Below are positions 53,522-64,000 of a stretch of 64,000 bases of DNA, in pieces. A model generated the notes under the pieces. That model was not told the DNA's origin and did not search any database. It worked only from the letters and a program-made list of their open reading frames with translations. Source of the DNA: Rachicladosporium sp. CCFEE 5018 (lineage: Eukaryota > Ascomycota > Dothideomycetes > Cladosporiales > Cladosporiaceae); assembly GCA_002077045.2 (NCBI GenBank), contig KZ111153.1:438860-502859 (forward strand). Reading direction: 5' to 3'. Position 1 is the stretch's first letter. Each line of letters starts with the position of its first letter. The position numbers were made by a program, and so were the translations under genes.

Positions 53522-54855
53522 TCAAGCCATCAGTAAAGCCAATCCTAACACCACTACTCCAACCCATACCATCACTAGCTCGCCCACTCTCGCATCCACA
53601 GCACCGCTGGACGATCCTCCAGACCCACTCGAAGAACTCGGCCGACTCGTCTGGATCGCTCCGCCGCCAGTTCCACTGACAGTAACACTTCCCACGTATC
53701 CATCTGTCCCTTGCTCCGTCGTCACCACTGCATTCGGCAGGTTCGTGGTAAAAGGCGCCATACTGCTGTTGAACTCCGCCGCCAGCGTCGTCTGCAGCAC
53801 CGGCGCCTGCGTAGCCGAAGCTGGCACGGGTTGCGCGTTTGTGGCGTTGGGAGAAAGGACGTTGTCGAGGACGTGCATCACGCCGTTTGAGAGGAGCAGA
53901 TCCTGGTTGATGATGCGTGCGGAGTTTACGAACCAGGAGTTGGAGCTGAAGGTCAGGGTCAGAGACTCGCCTTGAAGTGTCGTGATCTTCGTGTCGTTTC
54001 CGAAAGAGGTCGAGAAGAGGGATCCGGAGCCTGATTGCGAGAGGACTACGTGGTATGCGAGCAGGTCTTGCAGAGTTGTGTTCGAAAGATCTGTTATCGT
54101 GGGAGTGACGGACTCCATGGCTACATTATTCGGGGCGAAGATCGTTACGTCGGTTGTAGTATTCAACAGGCTTGCCAAGGTCGTGTTTGGCGTGGCATAC
54201 ATGGCGCCCACGAAAGAGTTGAGGCCATACAGCTCGACGGCAAGACTAAAGCGGCTCGCTGTATCTGGGAAGGAGGTCGGCGGAATCACCAGACTGTCGA
54301 TAATGTGTAGCACGCTGTCGCATGTCAGCTCGATTGCCTCTCCATCATCAAAGCACACACCCACCCTCCATCAAACTCAATATCCGCCTCCCTGACAATG
54401 CTCCTCGAACTAAAACCACTCGTCCACACCATCTGCGGTATCGCCCCAGCCTGAATCACCCCTCCCACCTTCTGCCCCCCTGTAACATTCGCATACGTCG
54501 AATTATCCAGCCAAGTAGAATAATACTGAAACGTCGAGTTCATCATATCCGAAGTGTGCTTCCCTGGCAACACATGGTACTGCATGATGAACCGCGTCTC
54601 CTCGGGATCTGCGGGTTGGAATGCGGGTCCCAAGACGGGATAGTAGATCGTCTTCGCCATGGCAGCATTGTCCGGCGCGAGGATCGTGAGGGGTGTGTCG
54701 GAGGACTCGAGGCGGTCGAGGATACCTGGCAACTTGCCGAGTTGCTCGGCGAAGGATGTGAGGTTTGGGTGCGAGGCGAGGGTGTCTTGGAGGCTAGCTT
54801 GGAGGGAAGGGGAGATGAGGGACGCGAGTAGAACACTGAAGGATAGGAAATACAT
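53522..54855 (-). CDS. Secreted, GPI-type fasciclin (FAS1) protein (copy B)
   Basis: Exons 54855-54365 and 54314-53522, 427 residues with no length change against copy A. The intron donor is GTGGGT rather than GTGAGT, and the acceptor is ACAG. Signal peptide, both FAS1 domains and the GPI-type tail are intact; substitutions are few (for example Val to Gly in STSFxNDTK). Confidence 0.92.
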
Positions 54856-55807
54856 GGTGGAAGAAGCGAACGTGATGTTGAAGCGATAGTGGAAGAAACT
54901 CGGAGTCGCAGAAGGAGAGCAGAGCAGCGCAGAAACCACGGAATTACCTATCTTGCCTTTATCGCCCTGCAGCGCGACGCGGCGACAGCTCAAAGACGCC
55001 ACAACCACTCTTGGGAACCTGGGCTCGTCCCAATGCGGATGTCGAGAGTGCACGAAGCGGCTGATGCGCAACGGTGTGCCGCGAGCCTATGGCCATGTGC
55101 CGAGGGACTTCGCCATCTCCAGCGCTGGACCCAAGAAGGTGAAGCAAGCAGTAGCGGCGAGGTTACTCTCGTGTCATTAGATGGGCGGTGTCAATGGTGA
55201 TCATCAGCATCTTGCACTTGGTGGGAATAATCCTGGGCCATCTGTTCGGAAGGGTGAAGTTGCAATCTAGATCTGCATTAGCGTGCCATGCGACGGCCCG
55301 GGCAAGCTTGTCTATAAATGGCTGTATTCCGAGGGCGAGATAGATTATTTGACTCCAAAGATGTGGTTGGATTTGACAATGCCAGAAGGCAGTGGCAAAA
55401 CGAAGCTACGCGCGCTCTTGGCAGATCGAAGTCCATTACATGTACAGCCAATGTCCTCATCGTTGCCAGATTCCCTTTCCGACAGCGTACTGAATTATCT
55501 CCCATCCCCTGGACCCAGTCATCGAGCTACTGTACTGCTACATGTTCCCGCATCATGCGTGCTGTATTGCCAATCAACGTCCGCAAATCCGAAAGTGTTC
55601 CTCACTCGGGTGCTGGGAGCCCTGCGTCTCACTATCGTTACATCTGTGAGTAACGCCTTTGCACGACCCTTCAGCGTGCAATGCTGCTTCCGTCAGCGTC
55701 AATGAGATGCAGTCGTGATCCCGGATTCCTTCTCTGATTGAGCTTCATGAGACAAAGTACGTCTCGCTGCGTCGACCCCGGGCTTGGCTCGCAATGTATC
55801 AAAGATT
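54856..55807. other. Intergenic, upstream of fasciclin gene (copy B)
   Basis: 952 bases, very close to 15,231-16,171. No gene was recognised. Confidence 0.5.
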
Positions 55808-57651
55808 TCACTCATACCCTTCCCCCAAACTCTGCAAGCTACTCCGCTGCATCCTGCTTCTCCCACGAGACTGTCCACTGCTGGACTGCCCACGCCTAAG
55901 ACTCTCGTGGCTGGCGACATGTTGCGGCTGACTGTGTCTCGGGCCATTCGCGAACGCAGTGTCGACTGAAGACTGCTGAGGTGCTCGTCCGCTTATCTGC
56001 TGACTGTCTGGAGACACGATGCTGGATGAGCGCTGCTCCTGAGCTGCCTCTGAACTGAAGCTGTAAAGACTCGATAGACTCGCTGCCGCTTCCTGATGGC
56101 GAGAGCTGGATGGGCGGCGAGACATTGAGGCCTGTGGGTCTTCGAGAGCCGGGAGCTGATGGAGTGAAGGGTTCGATGCATTGTAGCGAATAGATTGCGT
56201 GGTAGCTGGCGGCAGCATCGAGAGCGTCGAGGCTGAAGCTGGCGTAGTCGTGGTCATGTAAGTGCCGTTCATGCTCGGACCTGAGCTGGGTAAGATCGCG
56301 TCCGCGTAGGACAGCGTTTGGTGGAACTGATAGCCGAATGCTGGACCAGCGTCCGATGTGGATGTTGGGTACACGGACTGAGAGCTGGACTGCTGAGGCA
56401 TAGTGTGAGAAGGTGTTCGCATGCCATGAGTGTTCGTTGCGCCTGTGTACCGTTGCGGGTACACTGCCGCCGTACCAGGCGACTCGGCATCACTGACCCA
56501 GCCCATGGCCGTGCGGCTATGTATGCCGTTCACATGCGGCCGGAACCCAGCACTGTCAAACGAACGCATCGACGGGTAGTATGTTGCGCTTGAAGGGAGC
56601 TGCTGCGGTTGCGCGTAAGCAGTGGCGTGCGGTGCTGGCAGTCGACGCTCCGCGACAGCACTGAGAGGGAGAGACGAGTGCAGTGATCCCATGTTCAGCG
56701 ACGAGGAGCCGTCGCCCGTAACGCTTGGAAGGCGCGTTGAGACTGGCGAGTATACGTTGTTGAACACGTAGCCTGCCTGGAATCGTATGAGGGAGCGGTT
56801 GCTGGTGCTGAGAGTGGTGCGATGCTGTACGATCGAGACGCATCCTGTGATCCGTATGCACTCGCGAACGAGTCTTGCCGTGGTAGACTGGCCGAGCTGT
56901 ACGTGTACGAGTCGGCTGGCGAGTGATCGTACTGACTATCGTAGTCGTGATGACTATACGCGCTGCGAGTGTGCAAAGTCGGGAGCGAAGGGCGGTGCTG
57001 TACCGTGTTGTAGGTCGTAGGGTATGAGGTGCTCACAGAGCTGGTGTCCAGGGTGTACGTCGCCGGCACGGCGGTTAGATCGGCGTCCGTCGCAACCGGC
57101 AGCATGCTCACTCCGTTGCTGTCCTTGAAGGCGAGTTCGTTGCTGTTGACCTGCGGGGATTGTCAGCGCGTCGTCAATATTACTTGATGCGGGCATCGTC
57201 ACTAACCCTCATGAAAGCGCAGTCGCGAACATTGGCGCCTGACTGCTTGCAAGCCTGACAGCCAGTACCGTCGTGGGGATCTCCGCTGCACTTGATCTTG
57301 CGTCTGCGGCATCTTGCGCACTGTAGATGTGTCAGTGGGTGTATGTCATCATCGCTGCAACGAGAGACTTACTGCGACCGCGATACGTCGCCGTGCCTGA
57401 CCACCAACAAGCTCGTGCTGTTCGTGCTCCTGGATCAGTGCATGGGTAGGTAATCTACCATGGTACTCCTGACGATGCTCGTAACGCTCCGGACGAAGCT
57501 CCCGTCGTGCATCATAGTACCCATACGGTCCGGCTCTCACAGCTTCGCGATCATAGTACGAGCCCTGATGAGACATCGGAGCGCGGTAGGATTGATGATG
57601 GAAGGCATCGAGACCACTGCCTCCGGCGTGGTACGATTGTGTCATCGTCAT
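55808..57651 (-). CDS. Zn2Cys6 transcription factor, frameshifted in exon 3 (copy B)
   Basis: Exons 57651-57373, 57320-57207 and 57150-55808 mirror copy A, with an intact zinc cluster in the middle exon. In exon 3 one base is missing near 56,780-56,782 (CCTGGAATCG versus CCTGGAGATCG in copy A). After APSYD the frame shifts and ends early, so the last roughly 320 residues are read only from another frame. The product would keep the DNA-binding cluster and lose most of the tail. Otherwise conservation is very high, so the lesion is recent or a sequencing error. Confidence 0.75.
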
Positions 57652-59823
57652 GTTGCGGAAGCTGAGCGGACCAATCCTGCAAAGACATAAGAAGCCGCGT
57701 CCAGTTCTCGCGGCAGGGCCCCTAAACGGCGATCAACAGCACGGAGCGTTGACGGGGTAAAGTGCATCGGATTGTAGCGGTGAGGGAGGATGAGTCGGAA
57801 GGCTCACACACGAGCAGGCGGCTAGGCCAGTGCATCCAGGGCGGTGCAGTGCTGGTACGTCCGAGCTTTGGAGGTTAGCAAACAAGCTCGTGATCCACGA
57901 TGCCTGTTTCGTACTGTTTGCGTCGTACCAGTATGTGGGGAGACAGTGATTGCTTCGACGCAGAAACGTGGGTGGTCGAGCGGTCAAAGGTAAGACAGTG
58001 GTGTGACAGATGTTCGATCTAGGACAGGGGTTATGATCAACATGCAGGACTCAGGGAGGCTCTGTCTGCCTGGTATGGCACTGCGGTAGAAGCATGCAGA
58101 AGATGCAGTCCTGCATAGTGCGAGTGAGTGCATAATTGCTCGTGCACGGCACTTCACCTACTAGACCACTTTCGCAGTAACTCAGACACTCAAGCTTAGT
58201 GCTAAGTCAATGCAGTTTCAGAGGCCTTTTGATTGCGTGCTATCAAACGAACAGTGAGAGGGTCGCGACCGCAGAAGCGTCAATCGGTGTGATTCGGACT
58301 ATGGGGGAGAAGGGCCATTATGCCTAAGCCTTGTCAGCACTGCGCAACACACATGCAGAGCGCTGAACCAGGGAACCTGGTCAAGGGTGGGCGACTGTAA
58401 GCTGGCGCCTTCGAAGTACCTGAGCTGTGCAACATGATCATGTAGAAGATAGTGGTCCTACCATAATGCAAGTAATCTTCCAGGATGCAGGCGGCCGGCC
58501 TGCGACAACGGCAGACGCTCAAGAGCTGCATGTCGATCGTCGTGGTGAACATATTGCGATACAGCAATTGGCAGCGGGTCGTAAGAGGCCGACTCACCGT
58601 TTGCTCAACAATGCGATGTCGAGACCGCCAGACACCAGTTGTCGTGGCAGCGTCGAGGCGGACGGGACGCAATGATCGCAGAATACATTGCCGCGCGTGA
58701 GTATGCAGTGCAGCCTCAACCAATCATTCGATGTTCGAGAACGTAGCTCAAAATCGGGTGGCTACACCGGAACGGAAAGCAGCAGTTCAGGCCGTTTCGG
58801 AGCTTATTGCGTGCTGCCGACGCATACCTGCAAGCTCCCGATGGACATCGATGCACTACTGCTGATCACGTGCAGTTCTCGCATAATAGACCTCACGTTC
58901 CACCCAGTGGCTTTAGTACGTTTGTTCAAGGGCTGCTTACCTCCACGACCGCATCAGTCTGTTGACATCAGGCTCACGTGTGAGGAGTGCAATCGCTGAC
59001 AGGCAATTGCGGTCGCAAGGTCACCCAGATGGCACGGATCGTACATTCGCCGTATCGCTCCTCGAAGTCCAGATCGGCGTAATATGCTATGAGATCACCA
59101 TCAGTATGGTTGCGAGGACGCCCTCGACCGCTAACGCGGTACCGGCGATATTGCGGTGGGCTGATACATCCAGACTGCCTCTTCCAGCGGTCGAAGTGGT
59201 ATATGGGCAAGCACCTGTTGCGACGGAGAGTGGGTGTTCGGCCAGCGTCACAGGACTTGCTGACCACGAGACAGTCATTAGAGCGGGATCGTCTGCATAC
59301 CGTCCGGCAACAGTCATGAGGAAAGTCGCTCATGAGAGACCCATTCAATAGTTCAAGGGTGAGATCGAATGCATGAGCCCCGTAGGGAGCACACCGATAG
59401 TGACTGGCTCATAGAGCAAGTTGACAGCTCATATTCCATTCTGCCGGTAGTTCTAACGTGTCTTGGAACGACCCAAGGATCCGGTTCTCCTTGACGAGAT
59501 GACTGCGAATGGATGCCTTTGCAGCTGCACGTACGCATAGCGCCTTGCCATGGCTTGGTCTAGCAACCCGATACCATGAGCCGGAAATCAGTTACGTGCC
59601 TGTTGGTGCACAGGTACATATGATGTCTGTAGAGTCATGTTCTGCTCCCATGGTTGCACGGGATTGTTGTGCAATCTGATGCAGACTAAAGCCGTTCTGC
59701 CAAGCCTTTGAGGCTTTGCTCGGCTTGCCATTGATGTGTCCAGATGAACCTCATGTTCGAACAGCCACCACCTCTCAGTATTCATACGATCAGTATCCAT
59801 ATAGACTTTCAAAGCACACCAGA
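57652..59823. promoter_or_regulatory. Long divergent intergenic region, Zn2Cys6 factor / OST5 (copy B)
   Basis: 2,172 bases nearly identical to 18,017-20,224 except for small indels. No gene was recognised. Confidence 0.45.
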
Positions 59824-60114
59824 ATGTCCGCTCGCCAAGCCTCCCTCGATATCTACGACGCTGGCACTCCATTCCAGCCGACCGTAGGGAAGAACTCCCA
59901 ATTGGCAGTCGGCTTCACATTGTTCTTCATTGCACTGCTCCTGACGGGACTCTTCGGGCTGAACAATAACCTTAAGAGCCTGGGAGTCTATGGCATACCT
60001 GCTTCGCTAGCCTTTGGGTGAGTCTGGAAGCGCCTCCTGCGTATGAACAAGTGCTGACAGCACCACAGCTTTGGCTCGGTCTTCATGATCTGCGCTGTGG
60101 GCGTGTACGTCTGA
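59824..60114 (+). CDS. OST5: Oligosaccharyltransferase subunit OST5 (copy B)
   Basis: Exons 59824-60017 and 60069-60114, 79 residues. Three substitutions from copy A (Leu to Ser, Ser to Asn and Leu to Phe in the first half). Intron and the second membrane span are identical. RAD1 again starts 49 bases downstream. Confidence 0.88.
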
Positions 60115-60163
60115 GCCCACCTCTCACTCTTCAACCACCCCACAATCGGACGCGACAATTACC

Positions 60164-61189
60164 ATGGCCACCGATCCTCCCATCCTAACAGCCACAACTC
60201 CCTCTGCCCGCCAACTCCTCTCACTCCTCCGCTGCCTGCCCTCCGCCCAAAAGTCTCATATCCGCATCTCGGAGCAAGGCATCCGCATAGCAACCGAAGA
60301 AGGCAGCATCACTGAAGCCTTCGTTTTCCTTGACAAAGCACTCTTCACAACCTACACCTACGCTGCTCCTCCACCAGCTTCCTCGCAGGATGATGCATTG
60401 CCAGCGCCGCATTTCCAGATCTCCCTTCCAGCCCTGCTCGAAACGCTGAACATCTTTACGCTCTCGGACCCCACCGCCTCATCGTCAAGCGGAGGAAAAG
60501 CGCCAGATGCATTTGCCTCCCACCGCCTCGCCCGCCACGCCGGTCTCAACAATCCCTTCACCTCCCACACCGCAGGTCTCTGCACCCTCTCCTACGAGCG
60601 CGAGGGCGCACCGCTGCAGATTCACATGTCCGAGTCCGGCGTCACCACAACCAGCAGCCTGACCACTTTTCTCCCTGACTCCCTCACCGAGATCCCCTTC
60701 GCCCGCGACGCGATAGCCCTGAAAACCATACTGCGGTCCTCAGCCCTGAGTGAAGCAGTCTCAGAACTCTCGTCTTTCAATCCTGAATCTCTCACTTTGT
60801 CCGCCACGGCATCATCGCACACAAATCCTACGCTTACGCTCTCGGCTTCCGGTGCGTTGGGCTCAGCGGCCGTGGCCTTCACCACTTCAACGCCTTCAGA
60901 TACGCCCGTGCTGGAAACGTACACGTGTCCCAGCGGAGCGAGGGCGAGCTTTAAGTTCAGTCTAATCAAAGCAGCTCAAAGAGCTATGGGCGCCGCCGCG
61001 AAAGTGAGTCTAAGGATAGACGAGGAGGGTGTGCTGTGTTTGCAATTCCTGGTCGAGGTCGAGGGACTAGGTGGTGGCGAGGGCGGCGGCGGAGCGCATA
61101 CATTCGTGGAGTTCAGGGTCGTGCCGCTGGTTGATGGGGAGGTGGACGAGGAGAGCGAAGATGGGGAGTCAGGTAGTGAGGGAGACTAG
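60164..61189 (+). CDS. rad1: DNA damage checkpoint clamp subunit Rad1 (copy B)
   Basis: 341 residues, collinear with copy A without indels. A handful of substitutions lie mostly in linkers (Ala to Thr near residue 160, Cys to Ser and Ile-Ala to Thr-Ser in the middle, Ser to Gly and Ala to Gly near the end). Core motifs are unchanged; it is intact. Confidence 0.9.
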   Translation: MATDPPILTATTPSARQLLSLLRCLPSAQKSHIRISEQGIRIATEEGSITEAFVFLDKALFTTYTYAAPPPASSQDDALPAPHFQISLPALLETLNIFTLSDPTASSSSGGKAPDAFASHRLARHAGLNNPFTSHTAGLCTLSYEREGAPLQIHMSESGVTTTSSLTTFLPDSLTEIPFARDAIALKTILRSSALSEAVSELSSFNPESLTLSATASSHTNPTLTLSASGALGSAAVAFTTSTPSDTPVLETYTCPSGARASFKFSLIKAAQRAMGAAAKVSLRIDEEGVLCLQFLVEVEGLGGGEGGGGAHTFVEFRVVPLVDGEVDEESEDGESGSEGD

Positions 61190-61249
61190 CTGCAGAGACT
61201 CGTGTCTGGAGGCACGGCGATGTGGGCTCTAGTGTATAATGTATGACGT

Positions 61250-62451
61250 CTATCTGCTGGCCCAAGGCATAGAGGATGGCAGTGCTGAGGTTTTCCAACC
61301 CCATACTGCCCACCAACATCTCACCTCCGCCATCTCGCCTTCATGATCAGTCCAATCGTCATAGCCTACCTCTTCCCCTTGCTCCCTGATCTCCAGTCCG
61401 ATTACCTCCATCCTGTTTCTCAGATCCTGCCTCTCAGCCGCGAAACCCTCCCGCAGTGGAAGCTCAATGACCACCCTCGCATTCTCGGCATGCTCGAGGT
61501 GGTAATCGATAGCATTCACTAGCAAGTCTGGCTGATGCGCATCATACACCGGATCCGCCGCCAGAATGAGAGAAAAGGAGTGTGCCTCACCAGCATGTCC
61601 CGGATGAGTGAACGTTTCGGGCATTGACCAATCCAGAACTGCCGCTGATGCGCTGCCCTGTCGCGTGGTGAGTATATTAGCGTTCTTGTGGATGTTTCGC
61701 TGCAAGTTCGGCACGATAGCCGGTAAGTCTGTGAGTATCACACGCTGCTGCAAGACTGCTGCGGTGGCGAGGCCGACGAGACCGGTACCCGCGCCGAGTT
61801 CGAGAATTAACGTATATTTGTTCAGCGGGGGTAGAGTGTCTCGCAGGAGGCAGAGGCGTTTGGCTAGCAGATAGGAGGATGCCCAGGTCTTGAGACCCAG
61901 ACTATCGGCTGCCAGAGCTGGCTCGTGCAGGGTAATCTCGATCCAGTCGGCAGTGTCTGCCACCTCTTCCGAGTCGTCTTGTGATGCTTTCGCCGATAAT
62001 GGGATTTGGAAGCAGCGGCTGATGTCTCCCATCGCCGTCCGCCCACTCCGTTCACTCAGCCGCTTGGCGGCGAGATCCCAGATCTGCTCCCGGTCTTCAT
62101 CGCTGTCTATCCAGGCTAGTGGACTGCTGATGATCTTTGTGAGGTATGCTGGCACTCCTTCACTCTTGATCTTGCGCCTCGGTCTCGCAGGCGTTGATGC
62201 GCCGCTTGAAGATCGTGGGGTGCCGGATTTGGGCGTGGCTTGCCATGATGGTGGCTCGGAGCGAAGATCGGATAGAATTGAGAGGAGGACGGAGGCGGAG
62301 GGTTTGCTGTAGAGTTGGAGGAGGTCGAGGACTAAGCAACAATCAGCACTTGTCGGGATAGATTTGACACGTTGCGCGGACCGTGTAGCGGCTCATCGTC
62401 TGCGCCACCTAGTCCCAGGTCCAATGCAGTCAATGCCGCCGGCGGCGGCAT
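61250..62451 (-). CDS. Rrg1/FAM86-type methyltransferase with stop-loss extension (copy B)
   Basis: Exons 62451-62382 and 62331-61250, 383 residues. The copy A stop codon is changed to Trp, adding WASR before the next stop at 61,250. The intron donor is GTCCGC instead of GTACGC, a poor match to consensus, while the acceptor is TTAG. SAM-binding ELGAGTG and DLPAI motifs are intact. The first-exon start (MPPPAALTA) is conserved in position. Splicing efficiency may be lower than in copy A. Confidence 0.83.
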
Positions 62452-62611
62452 TGCTGTGTTCAGGAGGTCTGTCGTGTACGTTTGTCTCCGGACTGCGCTC
62501 ACTCCCAGACATATTCTCCTGTGTTCCGAGGTTTAACCGATGTGATAGCAGCCTGCCGTTCAGCTAAAGGCCACCTTAATGTCAGATCAAGAAGTCTTTC
62601 TGTGCAGTCAA

Positions 62612-63334
62612 TCACTCCCCCAACACAGCCTTAAACCCATCATAAGCCAGCTGCATATCAAACTGCAGCTCCCTCGCCTGATCCAACTCCAGATCTTCAG
62701 TGACCCGCATCTGATTCAACGTAATCAACCACTGAATAATCTTTCCCTTGTTCTCAAAATCTCTATCCGTAACTTTGTTCACAGCCTGAATCGTATCCAC
62801 CAGAATCGGATGCAGCGTCTCCTTGCTCAGCATATTCAGCTTGATAGCGTCCAGTAGCGTGATGAAGCTCTCTGACGCGGAGACGATATGCGTGGCATTC
62901 GGGTTCGGGCCAGATGGACCGGTCGAGTTGCGGTTGTTGGAGTGGCTGTTGTGTTCGCGAGCTGCTGCTGTTTCGACGGTAGCTGGGAGGCCGATTCGAA
63001 GGCGTTCGGTGGCTTTGGGCACCTCTAGCCCCCACTCCGCTTTGAAGCTTTCTAGGTCGACGAAGGCGGCGCGCACGTGTTCGTCCGTCAAGTGCGATCT
63101 GTACTGTCGCAGCAGGCGATCACAAATCTCAGTGTAGTCGCGCTCTTGGACTGTGTCGCGGAGGTAGCCTTTCTCGAGTGCCTCCAGAGTGAGGATTATG
63201 GAGTACAGCTCGCCGAGAGAGTCGAGGAGGTCGCGCTCGGCTGTCGTGTCGGCGAATTTCACTTCGATATCGGGATTGATGGTGGTGCTGAGGAGAGAGG
63301 GTGTGTAGCTATAGGGAACTGGCGCGTAGGCCAT
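62612..63334 (-). CDS. VPS28: ESCRT-I subunit VPS28 (copy B)
   Basis: 240 residues from the conserved MAYAPVPYSYT start. An open frame continues upstream to 63,505 but is not conserved as protein. Both domains are unchanged apart from Val-Leu to Lys-Phe near residue 26, Pro to Ala in the linker and Arg to Lys in the C-terminal domain. Confidence 0.95.
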   Translation of the reverse strand: MAYAPVPYSYTPSLLSTTINPDIEVKFADTTAERDLLDSLGELYSIILTLEALEKGYLRDTVQERDYTEICDRLLRQYRSHLTDEHVRAAFVDLESFKAEWGLEVPKATERLRIGLPATVETAAAREHNSHSNNRNSTGPSGPNPNATHIVSASESFITLLDAIKLNMLSKETLHPILVDTIQAVNKVTDRDFENKGKIIQWLITLNQMRVTEDLELDQARELQFDMQLAYDGFKAVLGE

Positions 63335-63503
63335 GCTCGCGTGTGTTGTAATGGCATGTGTTCTTGGTGATGAGCACGAGTGGAGAGGATCGCTTGACAT
63401 GTGAAGATGTGGGGGTGGAGCTCCACTGTGGTGCTGTCCATCATCCACTGCACCACTATCCTCTCTTCTACAACCAGCACACTCTCTATCGGTTGCGCCT
63501 GCC
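63335..63503. promoter_or_regulatory. Short bidirectional promoter, VPS28 / GCN5 (copy B)
   Basis: 169 bases between divergent starts, with clear similarity to 23,715-23,880 in the GCN5-proximal half. Confidence 0.5.
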
Positions 63504-64000
63504 ATGGCTCAGGACATAGTCAAAGACGAAGGTAAGCGCATCCCTTTGGGAACATCTCGGTCACAACCCTCGACCATAGGCACCGCAGTACGTTCCGGCG
63601 CAAAGCAGCACAACGGCAGCATACATATGCGATATGCCTGCGATCAAGCTCCGCAGACGCTTCATGCCTTTCGAACCCCCAGCAGATCGCGCTACGACGA
63701 CAACGAGAGAGACGCCTAGTACCTCAGCAGCGCCCACAGATTGCAGACTACGAGATCGCCGACCCATTGCTGACCCCACCCCTTACAGGCCCAAAGCGCA
63801 AAGCCGACAGCGAAGATGTCAACGGCACCGAACGTAAGCGCTTCAAAGCCTCAACCTCCCCCTCACCCTCTGTAGCCTCCACCCGCAAAGAGAGTATCGC
63901 AGCCACGAACGGCAACACCTACCCCCTCGAAGTCCCACCTCCAAAACCCGTCGTAATCGAGGAGCGCAACGGCGACATAACCTTCGAGGTCGTCAACAAC
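63504..64000 (+). CDS. GCN5: SAGA histone acetyltransferase GCN5 (3' partial, copy B)
   Basis: Exon 1 (63504-63531) and the start of exon 2 (63789 onward) reach the window edge at about residue 80, before the GNAT domain. The N-terminal basic [20 protein letters not shown] segment aligns with copy A. The first intron is 257 bases against 278 in copy A and poorly conserved. The rest of the gene lies outside the window. Confidence 0.9.

Larger units (their letters stand above)
33736..64000. repeat. Duplicated block, copy B
   Basis: Counterpart of 1-24,398 in the same orientation. It contains all fifteen genes plus a copy-B-specific insert between the membrane-protein and SRPBCC genes and a specific repeat ORF after ketopantoate reductase. 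The homologous region presumably extends left of 33,736 and right of the window, where copy A or copy B is cut. Confidence 0.97.

Noticed and set aside
1..64000. tRNA genes, CRISPR arrays, transposable elements
   Set aside because: No B-box-like GGTTCGANNCC with cloverleaf context, no spaced direct repeats of array type, and no transposase, reverse transcriptase or terminal repeats were noticed on reading.

Overview
This is nuclear DNA of a filamentous ascomycete. The genes are closely packed on both strands. Many are interrupted by short introns of about 50-65 bases with GT..AG ends. Fungal hallmarks include two Zn2Cys6 regulators, MFS sugar transporters, a GPI-type fasciclin protein and a fungal OST5 subunit. 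No rRNA, tRNA or CRISPR array was seen, and no transposon was recognised. The gene content suits a Dothideomycete. A black yeast such as Hortaea werneckii, known for carrying two diverged copies of most genes, is a reasonable guess, but it is inference.

The dominant feature is a duplicated block in direct orientation. Copy A (1 to about 24,398) and copy B (33,736 to 64,000) carry the same fifteen genes in the same order and strand. They are: sterol glucosyltransferase-like protein, copper amine oxidase, SDR, acetolactate-decarboxylase-like protein, ketopantoate reductase, D-lactate dehydrogenase, multi-pass membrane protein, SRPBCC protein, fasciclin protein, Zn2Cys6 factor, OST5, RAD1, Rrg1-type methyltransferase, VPS28 and GCN5. 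Between the copies lie an MFS transporter, a GNAT acetyltransferase and a truncated unknown gene (25.5-31.2 kb, with no counterpart in the window). They are followed by exactly 100 Ns (31,203-31,302), the usual placeholder for a gap of unknown size. The block could be a real tandem segmental duplication, or two allelic or homeologous contigs joined end to end by the scaffolder.

The copies are not uniformly diverged. Some tracts are almost identical (second half of the SDR, the Zn2Cys6 gene and its 2.2 kb upstream region, OST5-RAD1). Others differ strongly (first half of the SDR, ketopantoate reductase, the spacer after it). Copy B alone carries a roughly 6 kb insert (about 46.6-52.4 kb) with a Zn2Cys6 regulator, a DapA-family aldolase and an MFS sugar transporter, which looks like a small catabolic cluster. 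Copy B also has an ORF with a 48-base tandem repeat. Each copy has one otherwise conserved gene broken by a single-base indel: the membrane protein in copy A and the Zn2Cys6 factor in copy B.

Functionally the block mixes housekeeping genes with oxidoreductases. The housekeeping set covers N-glycosylation, the DNA-damage clamp, ESCRT-I, the SAGA acetyltransferase and a lysine-methyltransferase-like protein. The oxidoreductases act on amines, lactate, ketopantoate and unknown SDR substrates. Several neighbours are divergent pairs sharing short upstream regions: amine oxidase/SDR, decarboxylase-like/ketopantoate reductase, VPS28/GCN5 and aldolase/transporter.
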